Positions 1 through 6,999 of a stretch of DNA of 11,169 nucleotides are shown piece after piece. Under the pieces are notes generated by a model that was not told where the DNA came from, did no database searches, and worked only from the letters and a program-made list of their open reading frames with translations. How positions within the stretch are numbered: the first letter of the stretch is position 1; each line of letters begins with the position of its first letter. The translations under genes were made by a program, and so were the position numbers. The DNA is from CAWKZT01 sp963854565 (GTDB lineage: Bacteria > Actinomycetota > Acidimicrobiia > Acidimicrobiales > JAHEJN01), in assembly GCA_963854565.1 (NCBI GenBank), contig CAWKZT010000057.1, forward strand, positions 1 through 11,169. Reading direction: 5' to 3'.

Positions 1-416
1 ACAAAGCCATACAGGGGATGATCGAACAAACCGTGGCCGACATGTACGCGGCCGAGGAGCAGAATCAGTTTCTTGAGGTCACCTACCAAAACGGTGACAA
101 AGAAATCATGTACTTCCGTGACTTCTCGTCTGGCGCCATGATCGAAAACATTGTCCGACGGGCGAAAAAACTTGCCATCAAGCGCGAACTCGCCGGAGGA
201 AACCGCGGTGTGGTTCTTGAAGACCTCATTGCCTCGGTGCATCAAGAGTTCAAAGAACACGAAGACCTCCCAAATACCACCAACCCCGATGACTGGGCAC
301 GGATCTCCGGTAAGAAGGGCGAACGCATCGTGTTTGTTCGCACGCTAATGACCCAAGACGCCGATCCCCATGGTGGTAAGGCCATTGAAGGTGTCGGCAC
401 CGGACAATACTTATAA
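1..416 (+). CDS. arc: Proteasome-activating AAA+ ATPase ARC/Mpa, C-terminal part (5' truncated)
   Basis: The gene enters from the left edge; the reading phase starts at base 3 and ends at TAA 414-416. What is visible is the small helical AAA+ subdomain, with a sensor-2-like stretch SGAMIENIVRRAK, followed by a short tail. The last four residues are GQYL, matching the C-terminal docking tail of mycobacterial Mpa and other actinobacterial ARC proteins, whose penultimate Tyr inserts into pockets of the 20S alpha ring. In the family, the hexamer captures Pup through N-terminal coiled coils, unfolds pupylated proteins with ATP and feeds them to the core. Walker A/B, the OB domains and the coiled coil lie outside the window. 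dop starts 28 bp downstream on the same strand, which fits one proteasome locus. The identification is secure from tail, length and context. Confidence 0.95.
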   Translation, partial: KAIQGMIEQTVADMYAAEEQNQFLEVTYQNGDKEIMYFRDFSSGAMIENIVRRAKKLAIKRELAGGNRGVVLEDLIASVHQEFKEHEDLPNTTNPDDWARISGKKGERIVFVRTLMTQDADPHGGKAIEGVGTGQYL

Positions 417-430
417 CTGTCCGCGCCAGC

Positions 431-436
431 TAGCGT
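431..436 (+). promoter_or_regulatory. Putative -10 hexamer TAGCGT before dop
   Basis: TAGCGT matches the actinobacterial -10 form TANNNT and lies 8 nt before the dop ATG at 445, inside the 28-bp arc-dop gap. The same hexamer precedes pafA and lepB. If active, it would give a leaderless or almost leaderless dop mRNA. No convincing -35 box is visible. The spacing is seen directly; promoter activity is inferred. Confidence 0.35.
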
Positions 437-444
437 CCTTGGTT

Positions 445-1962
445 ATGGCCATCCCGAAGGTATGTGGAATAGAAACTGAGTACGGGATCACGCATCGAGG
501 CGTTCCCGAGCCCAACCCTATTGAGGCGTCATCCTTGCTGATTCGGGCCTACCTGGCCGCCGGTACAGAAGCCTCCGGACTTGCCCCCGATGTTGCTTGG
601 GACTTCAGTGACGAGTCGCCCTTTGCCGATGCCCGAGGGGCCACTCCGCAGGGCGCTCTCGCGCCACCCACCGAGACGCACCTTGTCAATGCTGTCCTGA
701 CCAATGGCGCCCGTTACTACGTTGACCACGCTCATCCAGAGATTTCTACGCCCGAATGCGCCGACGCACTTTCCGTGGTGCTTTATGACCGTGCCGCTGA
801 ACTGATCGCTATTGAGTCGATGGCCGCCGCTAAGCGTCTGCTTCCCGACGGCCAAGAACTTGTTGTCCATAAGAACAATTCCGACGGCAAGGGAAATTCC
901 TACGGGTGCCACGAGAACTACCTCCTAGACCGACACACGCCTTTCGACCATGTTGTTCACCACGCCACCGCCCATTTTATTTCGCGGCAGATTTACACCG
1001 GATCGGGCAAGGTGGGCTCCGAGATGTTCGGCCAAGACGCCCGTGACGTTCCGTTCCAACTCACCCAGCGCGCCGATTTCTTCGAAGAACGCGTAGGCCT
1101 CGAAACCACGCTCAAACGGCCCATCATCAACACCCGTGACGAGCCCCACGCTGATGCCCGGAAGTACCGCCGACTGCACGTGATCGTGGGCGACGCCAAT
1201 ATGTCCCAGGTCGCCACGTTCCTCAAGGTGGGTGTCACCAACATTGTCTTGGCCATGATTGAGGACGACTACTTAGACAATGGCTGGGACTTCGTGGACC
1301 CGGTGCGGGCGTTGCAATCGGTTAGTACAGACCTGAGCCTTCAGCGACCATTGGAACTCTCCGATGGCTCGCGCATCACGGCACTGGATATTCAATGGCA
1401 ACTGTTTGCGTCCGCCCAACGCTACATAAGCGAACGTGGCGCGGCAGATGTCGGAGGCGATGTTGCAGTGCAGATACTCGATCGATGGGAATCGGTTCTG
1501 GCACGACTTGAAAATGACCCCATGCAACTCGCTGACCAAATCGATTGGGTAGCCAAATACCGTCTACTCGACGGCTACGCAACTCGTCATGATGTTGGCT
1601 GGGAAGATCCCCGGTTGGCCGCCATGGCGCTTCAGTTCCATGACCTCCGCCCTGAAAGGTCCATATTTAACAAATTGGGTATGGAGACTTTGGTGGATGA
1701 AGGCGCAGCACGGCAAGCCGCCCACCATCCGCCCGAAGATACCCGGGCTTACTTTCGCGGCGAGTGCCTCCGACGTTGGCCCGACAATGTTGTATCAGCC
1801 AACTGGGACTCCTTAGTATTTGATATCGACGGAGTCACCCTTAGACGGGTGCCGATGAACGAACCGTTGCGTGGGACTCGCGCCCATGTAGGTACGTTGT
1901 TAGACGAGTGTGAGACAGCTGACGACCTGTTGGCCAGACTCGACAGCGCTGGGAATAGCTAA
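445..1962 (+). CDS. dop: Pup deamidase/depupylase Dop
   Basis: A 505-residue protein of the carboxylate-amine/glutamine-synthetase-like fold, about the length of M. tuberculosis Dop. Family role: it converts the C-terminal Gln of Pup to Glu and hydrolyses the isopeptide bond between Pup and target lysines. Visible landmarks are GIETEYG at residues 8-14 (metal/ATP-binding Glu10 and Glu12) and YVDHAHPE with Asp94, equivalent to the catalytic Asp95 of mycobacterial Dop. Others are a KNN...GNSYGCHENY block (143-159) and INTRDEPHADA followed by RRLHVIVGDANMS. The insertion between about residues 41 and 80 corresponds to the Dop-loop that separates Dop from PafA. ATG 445 is chosen because GIETEYG must lie near the N terminus; an upstream in-frame ATG at 370 lies inside arc. 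No strong Shine-Dalgarno precedes it. pup follows after 24 bp. Confidence 0.96.
   Translation: MAIPKVCGIETEYGITHRGVPEPNPIEASSLLIRAYLAAGTEASGLAPDVAWDFSDESPFADARGATPQGALAPPTETHLVNAVLTNGARYYVDHAHPEISTPECADALSVVLYDRAAELIAIESMAAAKRLLPDGQELVVHKNNSDGKGNSYGCHENYLLDRHTPFDHVVHHATAHFISRQIYTGSGKVGSEMFGQDARDVPFQLTQRADFFEERVGLETTLKRPIINTRDEPHADARKYRRLHVIVGDANMSQVATFLKVGVTNIVLAMIEDDYLDNGWDFVDPVRALQSVSTDLSLQRPLELSDGSRITALDIQWQLFASAQRYISERGAADVGGDVAVQILDRWESVLARLENDPMQLADQIDWVAKYRLLDGYATRHDVGWEDPRLAAMALQFHDLRPERSIFNKLGMETLVDEGAARQAAHHPPEDTRAYFRGECLRRWPDNVVSANWDSLVFDIDGVTLRRVPMNEPLRGTRAHVGTLLDECETADDLLARLDSAGNS
895..921 (+). repeat. 27-nt perfect repeat, copy 1 (in dop)
   Basis: These 27 bases are identical to 4061-4087 in pafA. 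They cover nine codons in the same phase and encode NSYGCHENY (Dop residues 151-159). The flanking base on each side differs. The identity is seen directly; a gene-conversion origin is discussed in the findings. Confidence 0.9.
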
Positions 1963-1967
1963 TTAGC

Positions 1968-1975
1968 AGAAAGAG
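1968..1975 (+). promoter_or_regulatory. Ribosome binding site of pup
   Basis: The purine run AGAAAGAG lies 11 nt before the pup ATG at 1987, in the 24-bp gap after dop. It is an imperfect Shine-Dalgarno with somewhat long spacing, but the only purine-rich element available. Confidence 0.4.
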
Positions 1976-1986
1976 CTTCAGCCACC

Positions 1987-2190
1987 ATGGCAGAACAAGA
2001 AAAACAGCAACGCAACACCGAACGAGACGATGCAGCCGATGTTGCCTCGGACGAATCAGCGTCCGCAGGAGCCGAGACTGCCAGTCGGCTGAAGTCTGAG
2101 ATGGACGACCTCCTCGACGAAATTGACACCGTTTTGGAAACTAACGCCGAAGAATTTGTGAAGTCCTACATCCAAAAGGGGGGCCAATGA
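1987..2190 (+). CDS. pup: Prokaryotic ubiquitin-like protein Pup
   Basis: A 67-residue, acidic, largely disordered protein with the family's conserved C-terminal half. This has DDLLDEIDTVLETNAEEF (residues 40-57), which forms a coiled coil with the ATPase, and then VKSYIQKGGQ at the end. The terminal residue is Gln67, not Glu, so the protein must be deamidated by Dop before PafA can join it to substrate lysines. This is consistent with the dop gene directly upstream. Lys64 corresponds in position to Lys61 of M. tuberculosis Pup, the residue known to be modified during Pup turnover. The N-terminal third is rich in Glu, Gln, Asp and Ala and is poorly conserved, as expected for the part that initiates unfolding. 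The stop codon overlaps the prcB start (ATGA), so the two are probably translationally coupled. Confidence 0.97.
   Translation: MAEQEKQQRNTERDDAADVASDESASAGAETASRLKSEMDDLLDEIDTVLETNAEEFVKSYIQKGGQ
2174..2183 (+). promoter_or_regulatory. Shine-Dalgarno of prcB embedded in pup codons
   Basis: The run AAAAGGGGGG ends 3 nt before the prcB ATG at 2187. It is formed by the pup codons for the conserved Gln-Lys-Gly-Gly end, so the invariant tail of Pup also supplies the ribosome binding signal for the next gene. Spacing from the first GGs is about 5-7 nt. Confidence 0.6.
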
Positions 2191-2981
2191 CACTTCCCCT
2201 ATTTGACTCAACTACCGACCCAGGTCCCAGTTTCATGGGACTTCTTCAAGCCCTAGAGCTTGAACCGCGCGAACTGACCCGGCCTATTGGCAGCGAATTT
2301 GCGATCACCCACGGGACCACCGTGCTGGCGATTCGCTATGCCGATGGTGTGGTCATGGCTGGTGACCGACGGGCCACCTCCGGCCACCTGATAAGTCACC
2401 GACAAATGGACAAGGTGTTTGCTGCGGATCGTCACTCAGGTGTCGCTATTGCCGGCGCCGCAGGACCAGCCATAGAAATGGTTCGACTTTTCCAACTCCA
2501 GCTCGAACACTACGAAAAAGTTGAGGGCTCGTCGCTCAGCCTCGATGGCAAAGCAAACCAACTTGGCCAGATGCTCCGAAACCATTTACCGGCTGCCATG
2601 CAAGGACTTGCCGTGGTTCCGGTTTTTGCCGGGTACGACCTACAGCTTTCGGAAGGGCGGCTGTTCCAGTACGACATTACCGGCGGCCGATACGAAGAAC
2701 ATGACTACACCAGCACTGGTTCCGGAAGTCTGCATGCCGGTCAGGTCATCAAATTGGGTTGGCGCCACGACATGTCATTCGATGATGCTGCCGCCCTAGC
2801 GATTTCTGCCCTCGAGCAGGCTGCCGATTCGGACAGTGCGACGGGCGGACCCGACCCTATGCGTCGGATCTATCCGATCGTGGCGAGCATTAGTGCCGAT
2901 GGGTTCGAACGACTCGATGATGCCGATGTCGAAAGTCGCTTTCAAGCCATCCTTCAACAGCGCACGCAGGAGCTCCGATGA
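2187..2981 (+). CDS. prcB: 20S proteasome beta subunit PrcB
   Basis: A 264-residue N-terminal-nucleophile hydrolase made as a precursor. The predicted autocleavage is between Gly43 and Thr44 in the sequence ITHG/TTVLAI, giving a 43-residue propeptide and a mature chain of about 221 residues. Numbered from Thr1 of the mature chain, Asp17 (in MAGDRRAT) and Lys33 (in QMDKVFA) fall at the canonical catalytic positions, so the subunit should be proteolytically active. In the family, two heptameric beta rings sit between two alpha rings and degrade pupylated substrates fed by ARC/Mpa. The propeptide is somewhat shorter than the mycobacterial one (about 57 residues). The ATG overlaps the pup stop as ATGA, and the TGA overlaps the prcA start in the same way, so expression of the three is likely coupled. 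Confidence 0.97.
   Translation: MTLPLFDSTTDPGPSFMGLLQALELEPRELTRPIGSEFAITHGTTVLAIRYADGVVMAGDRRATSGHLISHRQMDKVFAADRHSGVAIAGAAGPAIEMVRLFQLQLEHYEKVEGSSLSLDGKANQLGQMLRNHLPAAMQGLAVVPVFAGYDLQLSEGRLFQYDITGGRYEEHDYTSTGSGSLHAGQVIKLGWRHDMSFDDAAALAISALEQAADSDSATGGPDPMRRIYPIVASISADGFERLDDADVESRFQAILQQRTQELR
2968..2972 (+). promoter_or_regulatory. Shine-Dalgarno of prcA
   Basis: AGGAG lies 5 nt before the prcA ATG at 2978, inside the last codons of prcB. It supports the ATGA-overlap start and is one of the few textbook Shine-Dalgarno sites in the window. Confidence 0.65.
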
Positions 2982-3658
2982 CTAATCAATTTTATGTAGC
3001 GCCTGAACAAATCATGAAGGACCGCGCCGACTATGCGCGCAAGGGGATCGCGCGCGGTCGGAGTCTGGTTGCGTTGTCCTACGCCGATGGCATCTTGATC
3101 GTGGCGGAAAACGCATCTAATACCTTGCGCAAGGTCAGCGAAATTTACGACCGAATCGCTTTCGGTGGTGTAGGTAAATACAACGAATTTGACCAACTCC
3201 GCATCGCTGGTATTCGTCACGCCGATCTAAAGGGCTACTCCTACAGTCGCGAGGACGTCGATGCTCAGAGTCTGGCGAATCAATACGCCCAGATTTTGGG
3301 ACAAACGTTCACCCACGAAATGAAACCAATGGAAGTCGAAATTTTGGTCGCCGAAATCGGAGACACTGCGGCCGATGATCAAATGTTCCATATTCGCTAT
3401 GACGGCACGGTCAACGATGAGACCGACCACACGGTCCTTGGCGGCGAAGCTGACGTAATCGACGAACGACTCGACCAGGCCTACAGCGATTCTATGACAT
3501 TCGAGGCGGCACTCACTGCTGCTGTCGATGCACTAAGTGGGCCAGATCGGTCTTTGGCTGCGGACGACATCGAAGTAGCAGTGTTGACGCGCGGCGAACC
3601 ACGACGTTGTTTTCGCCGTATTGAGGGCGATACTTTGCAGTCGCTCATTAGTGGCTAA
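2978..3658 (+). CDS. prcA: 20S proteasome alpha subunit PrcA
   Basis: A 226-residue proteasome alpha-type subunit. The N-terminal helix H0 region, YVAPEQIMKDRADYARKGIA (residues 6-25), matches the actinobacterial alpha signature that forms the gate of the outer ring. It is followed by the core fold with GRSLVALSYADGILIVAENA and KYNEFDQLRIAGIRHAD. There is no propeptide and no N-terminal catalytic Thr, as expected for a structural alpha subunit that receives the GQYL tail of the ATPase. The length is slightly below that of M. tuberculosis PrcA (248), because the variable acidic C-terminal tail is short here. It overlaps prcB by 4 nt. A 51-bp gap separates it from pafA, the longest same-strand gap inside the proteasome genes. 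Confidence 0.96.
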   Translation: MTNQFYVAPEQIMKDRADYARKGIARGRSLVALSYADGILIVAENASNTLRKVSEIYDRIAFGGVGKYNEFDQLRIAGIRHADLKGYSYSREDVDAQSLANQYAQILGQTFTHEMKPMEVEILVAEIGDTAADDQMFHIRYDGTVNDETDHTVLGGEADVIDERLDQAYSDSMTFEAALTAAVDALSGPDRSLAADDIEVAVLTRGEPRRCFRRIEGDTLQSLISG

Positions 3659-3685
3659 GACCGAGGTGGCGCTGGTCCGCAGGTG

Positions 3686-3704
3686 GCTTACGAGTAGCGT
3701 GAGC
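3686..3704 (+). promoter_or_regulatory. Small hairpin in the prcA-pafA gap
   Basis: GCTTACG (3686-3692) can pair with CGTGAGC (3698-3704) over seven base pairs, one of them G-U, around the loop AGTAG. It ends 5 nt before the pafA ATG at 3710. There is no T-tract, so it does not look like an intrinsic terminator. It could reduce read-through translation of pafA or be chance. Confidence 0.25.
3695..3700 (+). promoter_or_regulatory. Putative -10 hexamer TAGCGT before pafA
   Basis: TAGCGT, 9 nt before the pafA ATG at 3710, is the same hexamer found before dop and lepB. It could start a separate pafA-pafB-pafC transcript with an almost absent leader. It overlaps the small hairpin at 3686-3704. 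No clear -35 element is seen. Confidence 0.35.
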
Positions 3705-3709
3705 TAACC

Positions 3710-5068
3710 ATGCACCGACGCATTTTTGGGATAGAAAATGAATACGGGATTACCTGCACCCAGGATGGTCAACGTCGACTAAGCCCGGACGAGGTTGCTC
3801 GCTATCTTTTTCGGAGAGTCGTTTCCTGGGGTAGAAGCAGCAATGTATTTTTGGCCAATGGCTCGCGTTTGTACCTCGACGTAGGTTCGCACCCGGAGTA
3901 CGCAACCCCAGAATGTGACAGCATCTACGACCTGGTTGTCCATGACAAGGCCGGTGAGCGCATCCTCGAACAGTTGTTGGCGAGTGCGCAGGAGCAGTTG
4001 CGCGAGGAGGGCATTGAGGGCGATATCTACCTTTTTAAGAACAACACGGACTCCGCTGGTAATTCCTACGGGTGCCACGAGAACTACATGACTGATCGCA
4101 GCGACGACATGACCGCGTACACCGAAGTGCTTATTCCGTTCTTGATCAGTCGCCAGATCTATGCCGGGGCGGGGAAGATTCTTCATACCGGCAGGGGAGC
4201 ACAGTTTTGTATAAGTCAGCGCGCCGAACATATTTGGGAGGGCGTGTCTAGCGCCACGACACGGTCTCGTCCAATAATCAACACCCGAGACGAACCACAT
4301 GCCGACGCCGAACGGTTCCGACGACTGCATGTCATCGTCGGCGATTCGAACATGAGCGAGTACGCCAATTTCTTAAAGGTGGGTGCGGCCAGTTTGATGC
4401 TGCGGATGATCGAAGACCCAACGGTCGTCCTACGAGACATGACGCTCGAAAACCCGATCCGTGCTATCCGCGAAATAAGCCATGACATTACCTGTAGCCG
4501 TCAGGTCCGTTTGGCCAATGGGCGCGAGGTTACCGCGCTGCAGATCCAAGCTGAGTACCTCGAACGGGCCCAACGGTTTGCGACGCGAAACGACCTGGAC
4601 GACCTGGAGAAGCAAGCTCTTGTTATGTGGGAACATTGCCTAACGGGTATCGAAAGTGATCCGCTTAGTCTTGATCGTGAAGTTGATTGGGTAATCAAAC
4701 ACAAGTTGGTTGAGGCCTACCGGGAGCGTCATGGCCTTGCTTTAGATGACCCCCGAGTTGGCCTCCTCGATTTGCAATATCACGACATCAACCGCGAACG
4801 GGGGCTCTTCTACCGGCTCCAAGACCGGGACATGGTGGATCGCATCTGCGACGATCAAGACATCTCCCGAGCAATGAAGTACGCTCCCGAAACAACCCGG
4901 GCTCATCTACGAGGCGAGTTCATTCGCAAGGCCAAAGAGAAGCGCCGGGACTTCACGGTCGACTGGGTCCATCTCAAGCTCAACGATCAGGCGCAGCGCA
5001 CCGTATTGTGCAAGGACCCGTTCAAGGCAAAAGATGATCGGGTCGACAAGCTCATAGCTTCGCTCTAG
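3710..5068 (+). CDS. pafA: Pup-protein ligase PafA
   Basis: A 452-residue protein, the same length as M. tuberculosis PafA. It joins the gamma-carboxylate of the Pup C-terminal Glu to substrate lysines by way of a phosphorylated intermediate. Visible landmarks are GIENEYG (residues 7-13, with metal/ATP-binding Glu9 and Glu11) and YLDVGSHPEYATPEC, with Asp57 at the catalytic-base position. Others are KNNTDSAGNSYGCHENY (110-126), INTRDEPHADA with RRLHVIVGDSNMS, and a C-terminal domain ending in DWVHLKLNDQAQRTVLCKDP. It lacks the loop insertion seen in the paralogous Dop at about residues 41-80 and keeps the PafA-type C-terminal domain, so the ligase/deamidase assignment is firm. ATG 3710 places GIENEYG at the usual distance from the N terminus. 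pafB begins 3 bp after the stop. Confidence 0.97.
   Translation: MHRRIFGIENEYGITCTQDGQRRLSPDEVARYLFRRVVSWGRSSNVFLANGSRLYLDVGSHPEYATPECDSIYDLVVHDKAGERILEQLLASAQEQLREEGIEGDIYLFKNNTDSAGNSYGCHENYMTDRSDDMTAYTEVLIPFLISRQIYAGAGKILHTGRGAQFCISQRAEHIWEGVSSATTRSRPIINTRDEPHADAERFRRLHVIVGDSNMSEYANFLKVGAASLMLRMIEDPTVVLRDMTLENPIRAIREISHDITCSRQVRLANGREVTALQIQAEYLERAQRFATRNDLDDLEKQALVMWEHCLTGIESDPLSLDREVDWVIKHKLVEAYRERHGLALDDPRVGLLDLQYHDINRERGLFYRLQDRDMVDRICDDQDISRAMKYAPETTRAHLRGEFIRKAKEKRRDFTVDWVHLKLNDQAQRTVLCKDPFKAKDDRVDKLIASL
4061..4087 (+). repeat. 27-nt perfect repeat, copy 2 (in pafA)
   Basis: Identical to 895-921 in dop. It encodes the same nine residues, NSYGCHENY (PafA residues 118-126), in the same codon phase, with identical synonymous positions. 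Both flanking bases differ from those of the dop copy. Confidence 0.9.
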
Positions 5069-5071
5069 CCC

Positions 5072-6004
5072 ATGGCAAAACTCGAACGACTTCTCAATCT
5101 CACGGCGGCTCTTCTTCATACCGAGCGCCCACTTACCGCTGAGCAAATCCGCGAACGTATTCCGGGCTATCCCGATGACTTGGTTGCCTTCCGGCGAGCC
5201 TTCTCACGCGACAAGGAAGACCTGAGGGAAATGGGCGTCCCTATAACGATGGAGGACACCTACCTAAGCGATACGCCGATCGACGGCTACCGCATCCGAA
5301 AAGATGACTACTTCCTGAAGGATCCTGATCTGGAGCCCGACGAGTTAGCCGCTCTGCATATGGCGGCCCGTGCAATTCAGTTCGACGAGGGGGCGTCGAG
5401 CCAAGCGCTTCTTAAGCTAGGCGGGCTAACCGGGCAAGCCACAGGAGACGCCGAACAGCCGTTAGCGGCGATGCCGGGTTCGCCTGTGCTTAGCGATCTT
5501 TTTGGTGCGCTGACCGATCGACGACTTGTGCAGTTTGGCTACCGAGACGAGGTGCGTAACGTCGAGCCACAGCGGATCGACTTCCAACGGGGCCGGTGGT
5601 ACCTCACAGCGTGGGATTTAGATCGCCAGGCCGAACGCAACTTCCGGGTCGATCGCATGGGCGATCAACTGTCACTAGGCGAGGTTGGCTCGGCGACGCG
5701 CCGAAAGGTTGGGACTGCTCGTTGGACGCAACCGTGGGAACTCGGACCTGATCAACCAATAATTGCCCGTGTGCAGATTGATGCCGATCAAGCTGGCTCT
5801 GTGCCTTTTGAAATCGGACATGAGTCGGTTGTCGAACGCCACGACGACGGATCGGTCGTGGTGGAGCTTTCGGTTACCAACGAATCGGCGTTTGTCACGT
5901 TCGTGCTTAGTTTCCTGGACCATGCCGAAGTTCTGTCTCCACCCGAGCTTCGCGACGCGGTTACCAACTGGTGCCACGTTATTACGTTGGGTTCCCAGCA
6001 ATGA
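5072..6004 (+). CDS. pafB: WYL-domain transcriptional regulator PafB
   Basis: A 310-residue helix-turn-helix/WYL protein. Residues about 1-60 form the N-terminal winged-helix domain. The WYL domain follows at about 138-205, with GRWYLTAW (174-181) and RNFRVDRM (189-196), the positively charged ligand-binding strand. The C-terminal WCX extension occupies about 220-305. In mycobacteria, PafB and PafC form a heterodimer that activates the LexA/RecA-independent DNA-damage regulon and is thought to sense single-stranded DNA through the WYL domains. Despite the name (proteasome accessory factor), it is not needed for pupylation. The start is 3 bp after the pafA stop with no recognisable Shine-Dalgarno, so translation is probably coupled. 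The end overlaps the pafC ATG (ATGA). PafB/PafC assignment rests on order and pairing. Confidence 0.92.
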   Translation: MAKLERLLNLTAALLHTERPLTAEQIRERIPGYPDDLVAFRRAFSRDKEDLREMGVPITMEDTYLSDTPIDGYRIRKDDYFLKDPDLEPDELAALHMAARAIQFDEGASSQALLKLGGLTGQATGDAEQPLAAMPGSPVLSDLFGALTDRRLVQFGYRDEVRNVEPQRIDFQRGRWYLTAWDLDRQAERNFRVDRMGDQLSLGEVGSATRRKVGTARWTQPWELGPDQPIIARVQIDADQAGSVPFEIGHESVVERHDDGSVVVELSVTNESAFVTFVLSFLDHAEVLSPPELRDAVTNWCHVITLGSQQ

Positions 6005-6963
6005 CGAACCGCGACGCTCGACTGAATGCCAGGGCTCGCCTCGAACGGCTGTTGTCGATCGTGCCGTGGGTGGCCGCTCAAGATGGCGTTCCCATAGCGG
6101 AAATTAGTCGGCGTTTTGATTATCCCGAAGACCGTTTGCTTTCGGACCTTGAAGAAATTGTGTTCATGGTCGGTGTTTACCCTTTCAGCCCCGATCAGCT
6201 CATCGAGGTGATGATCGACGACGGCATGGTCTGGATTCGGTACGCCGACTTCTTTGGCAAGTCCCTGCGTCTCACACCCGATCAAGCCCTCGCACTCGTC
6301 ACGGCGGGGAGCAGCCTTCTTGCCGTACCGGGCGCAGAGCCAGACGGTGCCCTTGCCCGTGGTCTCGCCAAACTAGCTGCCGCTCTCGGGCTGGAAGACG
6401 GGGTCCCTGTTGGTGTGCGGCTCGGTGGAGTAGACGAACCAATCTTGACCACGTTGCGTGCCGCTGCCGCCGCGAATCATGAATTGCAAATCGACTACTA
6501 CAGCTACGGACGCGACGAACGGTCGAGCCGAATAATCGAACCCAATCGGGTTTTTCTTGAGGACGGGCAGTGGTACGTGGATGCGTACTGCCATAAAGCC
6601 CAGGACATCCGAGTGTTCCGCGCCGATCGAATTCGTAGCACCGAGTTAACGGGTCGCAGCTTTGTGCGCAACGAAGAAGACCCGACCAACTTGCGACCAA
6701 GCACAGGGCCTATCGAGGTGACCTTGTTGCTTCAGTCCGCGGGTGAATGGATTGCTTCGGCGTACCCCTGCCGGGCTAGCGAGATGACCGATGATGGCTT
6801 TAAGGTCACGCTGGGCATTAGTGCGTTCGCTTGGCTCGATCGGATGCTGTTGCAACTCGGACCAGCTGGACAGCTGCTCGATGTAGATGGCGTGGCGGCG
6901 CCTGACCGCGCCGCGATCATGGCCCGAAAGATTTTGGAACGGTACAGAACCAATGAAGGGTGA
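6001..6963 (+). CDS. pafC: WYL-domain transcriptional regulator PafC
   Basis: A 320-residue partner and distant paralogue of PafB. The N-terminal winged-helix domain covers about residues 10-85. The WYL domain covers about 150-220, with GQWYVDAYC (189-197) and RVFRADRIRS, and the WCX extension follows to the end. The family forms a PafB-PafC heterodimer that acts with RNA polymerase at DNA-damage promoters. ATG 6001 is preferred over an in-frame ATG at 5971, because 6001 forms an ATGA overlap with the pafB stop and gives the usual N terminus, and the extra ten residues would lie within pafB. No good Shine-Dalgarno is present, again pointing to coupling. lepB starts 36 bp further on, past a small inverted repeat. 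Confidence 0.92.
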   Translation: MTNRDARLNARARLERLLSIVPWVAAQDGVPIAEISRRFDYPEDRLLSDLEEIVFMVGVYPFSPDQLIEVMIDDGMVWIRYADFFGKSLRLTPDQALALVTAGSSLLAVPGAEPDGALARGLAKLAAALGLEDGVPVGVRLGGVDEPILTTLRAAAAANHELQIDYYSYGRDERSSRIIEPNRVFLEDGQWYVDAYCHKAQDIRVFRADRIRSTELTGRSFVRNEEDPTNLRPSTGPIEVTLLLQSAGEWIASAYPCRASEMTDDGFKVTLGISAFAWLDRMLLQLGPAGQLLDVDGVAAPDRAAIMARKILERYRTNEG

Positions 6964-6967
6964 ACCG

Positions 6968-6983
6968 CAACGCCGCCGCGTTG
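6968..6983 (+). repeat. Perfect inverted repeat between pafC and lepB
   Basis: CAACGC (6968-6973) and GCGTTG (6978-6983) form a 6-bp perfect stem around a 4-nt loop. It sits 4 bp after the pafC stop and 3 bp before the TAGCGT hexamer of lepB. It lacks a T-tract, so a weak terminator or an operator are both possible, as is chance. Confidence 0.35.
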
Positions 6984-6986
6984 AGG

Positions 6987-6992
6987 TAGCGT
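6987..6992 (+). promoter_or_regulatory. Putative -10 hexamer TAGCGT of a leaderless lepB transcript
   Basis: TAGCGT is followed by exactly 7 nt and then the lepB GTG at 7000, the spacing expected if the first base of GTG is the transcription start. It is the third use of this hexamer in the window. It also helps to justify the GTG start, which has no Shine-Dalgarno. Confidence 0.45.
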
Positions 6993-6999
6993 CTTTTCG

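Noticed and set aside
370..444. Upstream in-frame ATG for dop at 370
   Set aside because: It lies within arc, in another frame, and would add 25 residues unlike any Dop N terminus; ATG 445 puts GIETEYG at the expected place.
3677..3700. Possible PafBC-dependent promoter (TTGTCRGTG-N8-TANNNT) before pafA
   Set aside because: The best alignment, at 3677-3685, matches only 5 of 9 positions with a 9-bp spacer, too weak to claim.
3779..4330. 183-codon minus-strand open frame inside pafA
   Set aside because: It lies wholly antisense to a full-length, motif-complete pafA, and its product has no recognisable domain.
5971..6000. Upstream in-frame ATG for pafC at 5971
   Set aside because: It would overlap pafB by over 30 bp and add ten atypical residues; ATG 6001 forms a normal ATGA overlap.
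5788..6285. 165-codon minus-strand open frame across the pafB/pafC junction
   Set aside because: It is antisense to two well-supported WYL regulators joined by an ATGA overlap.
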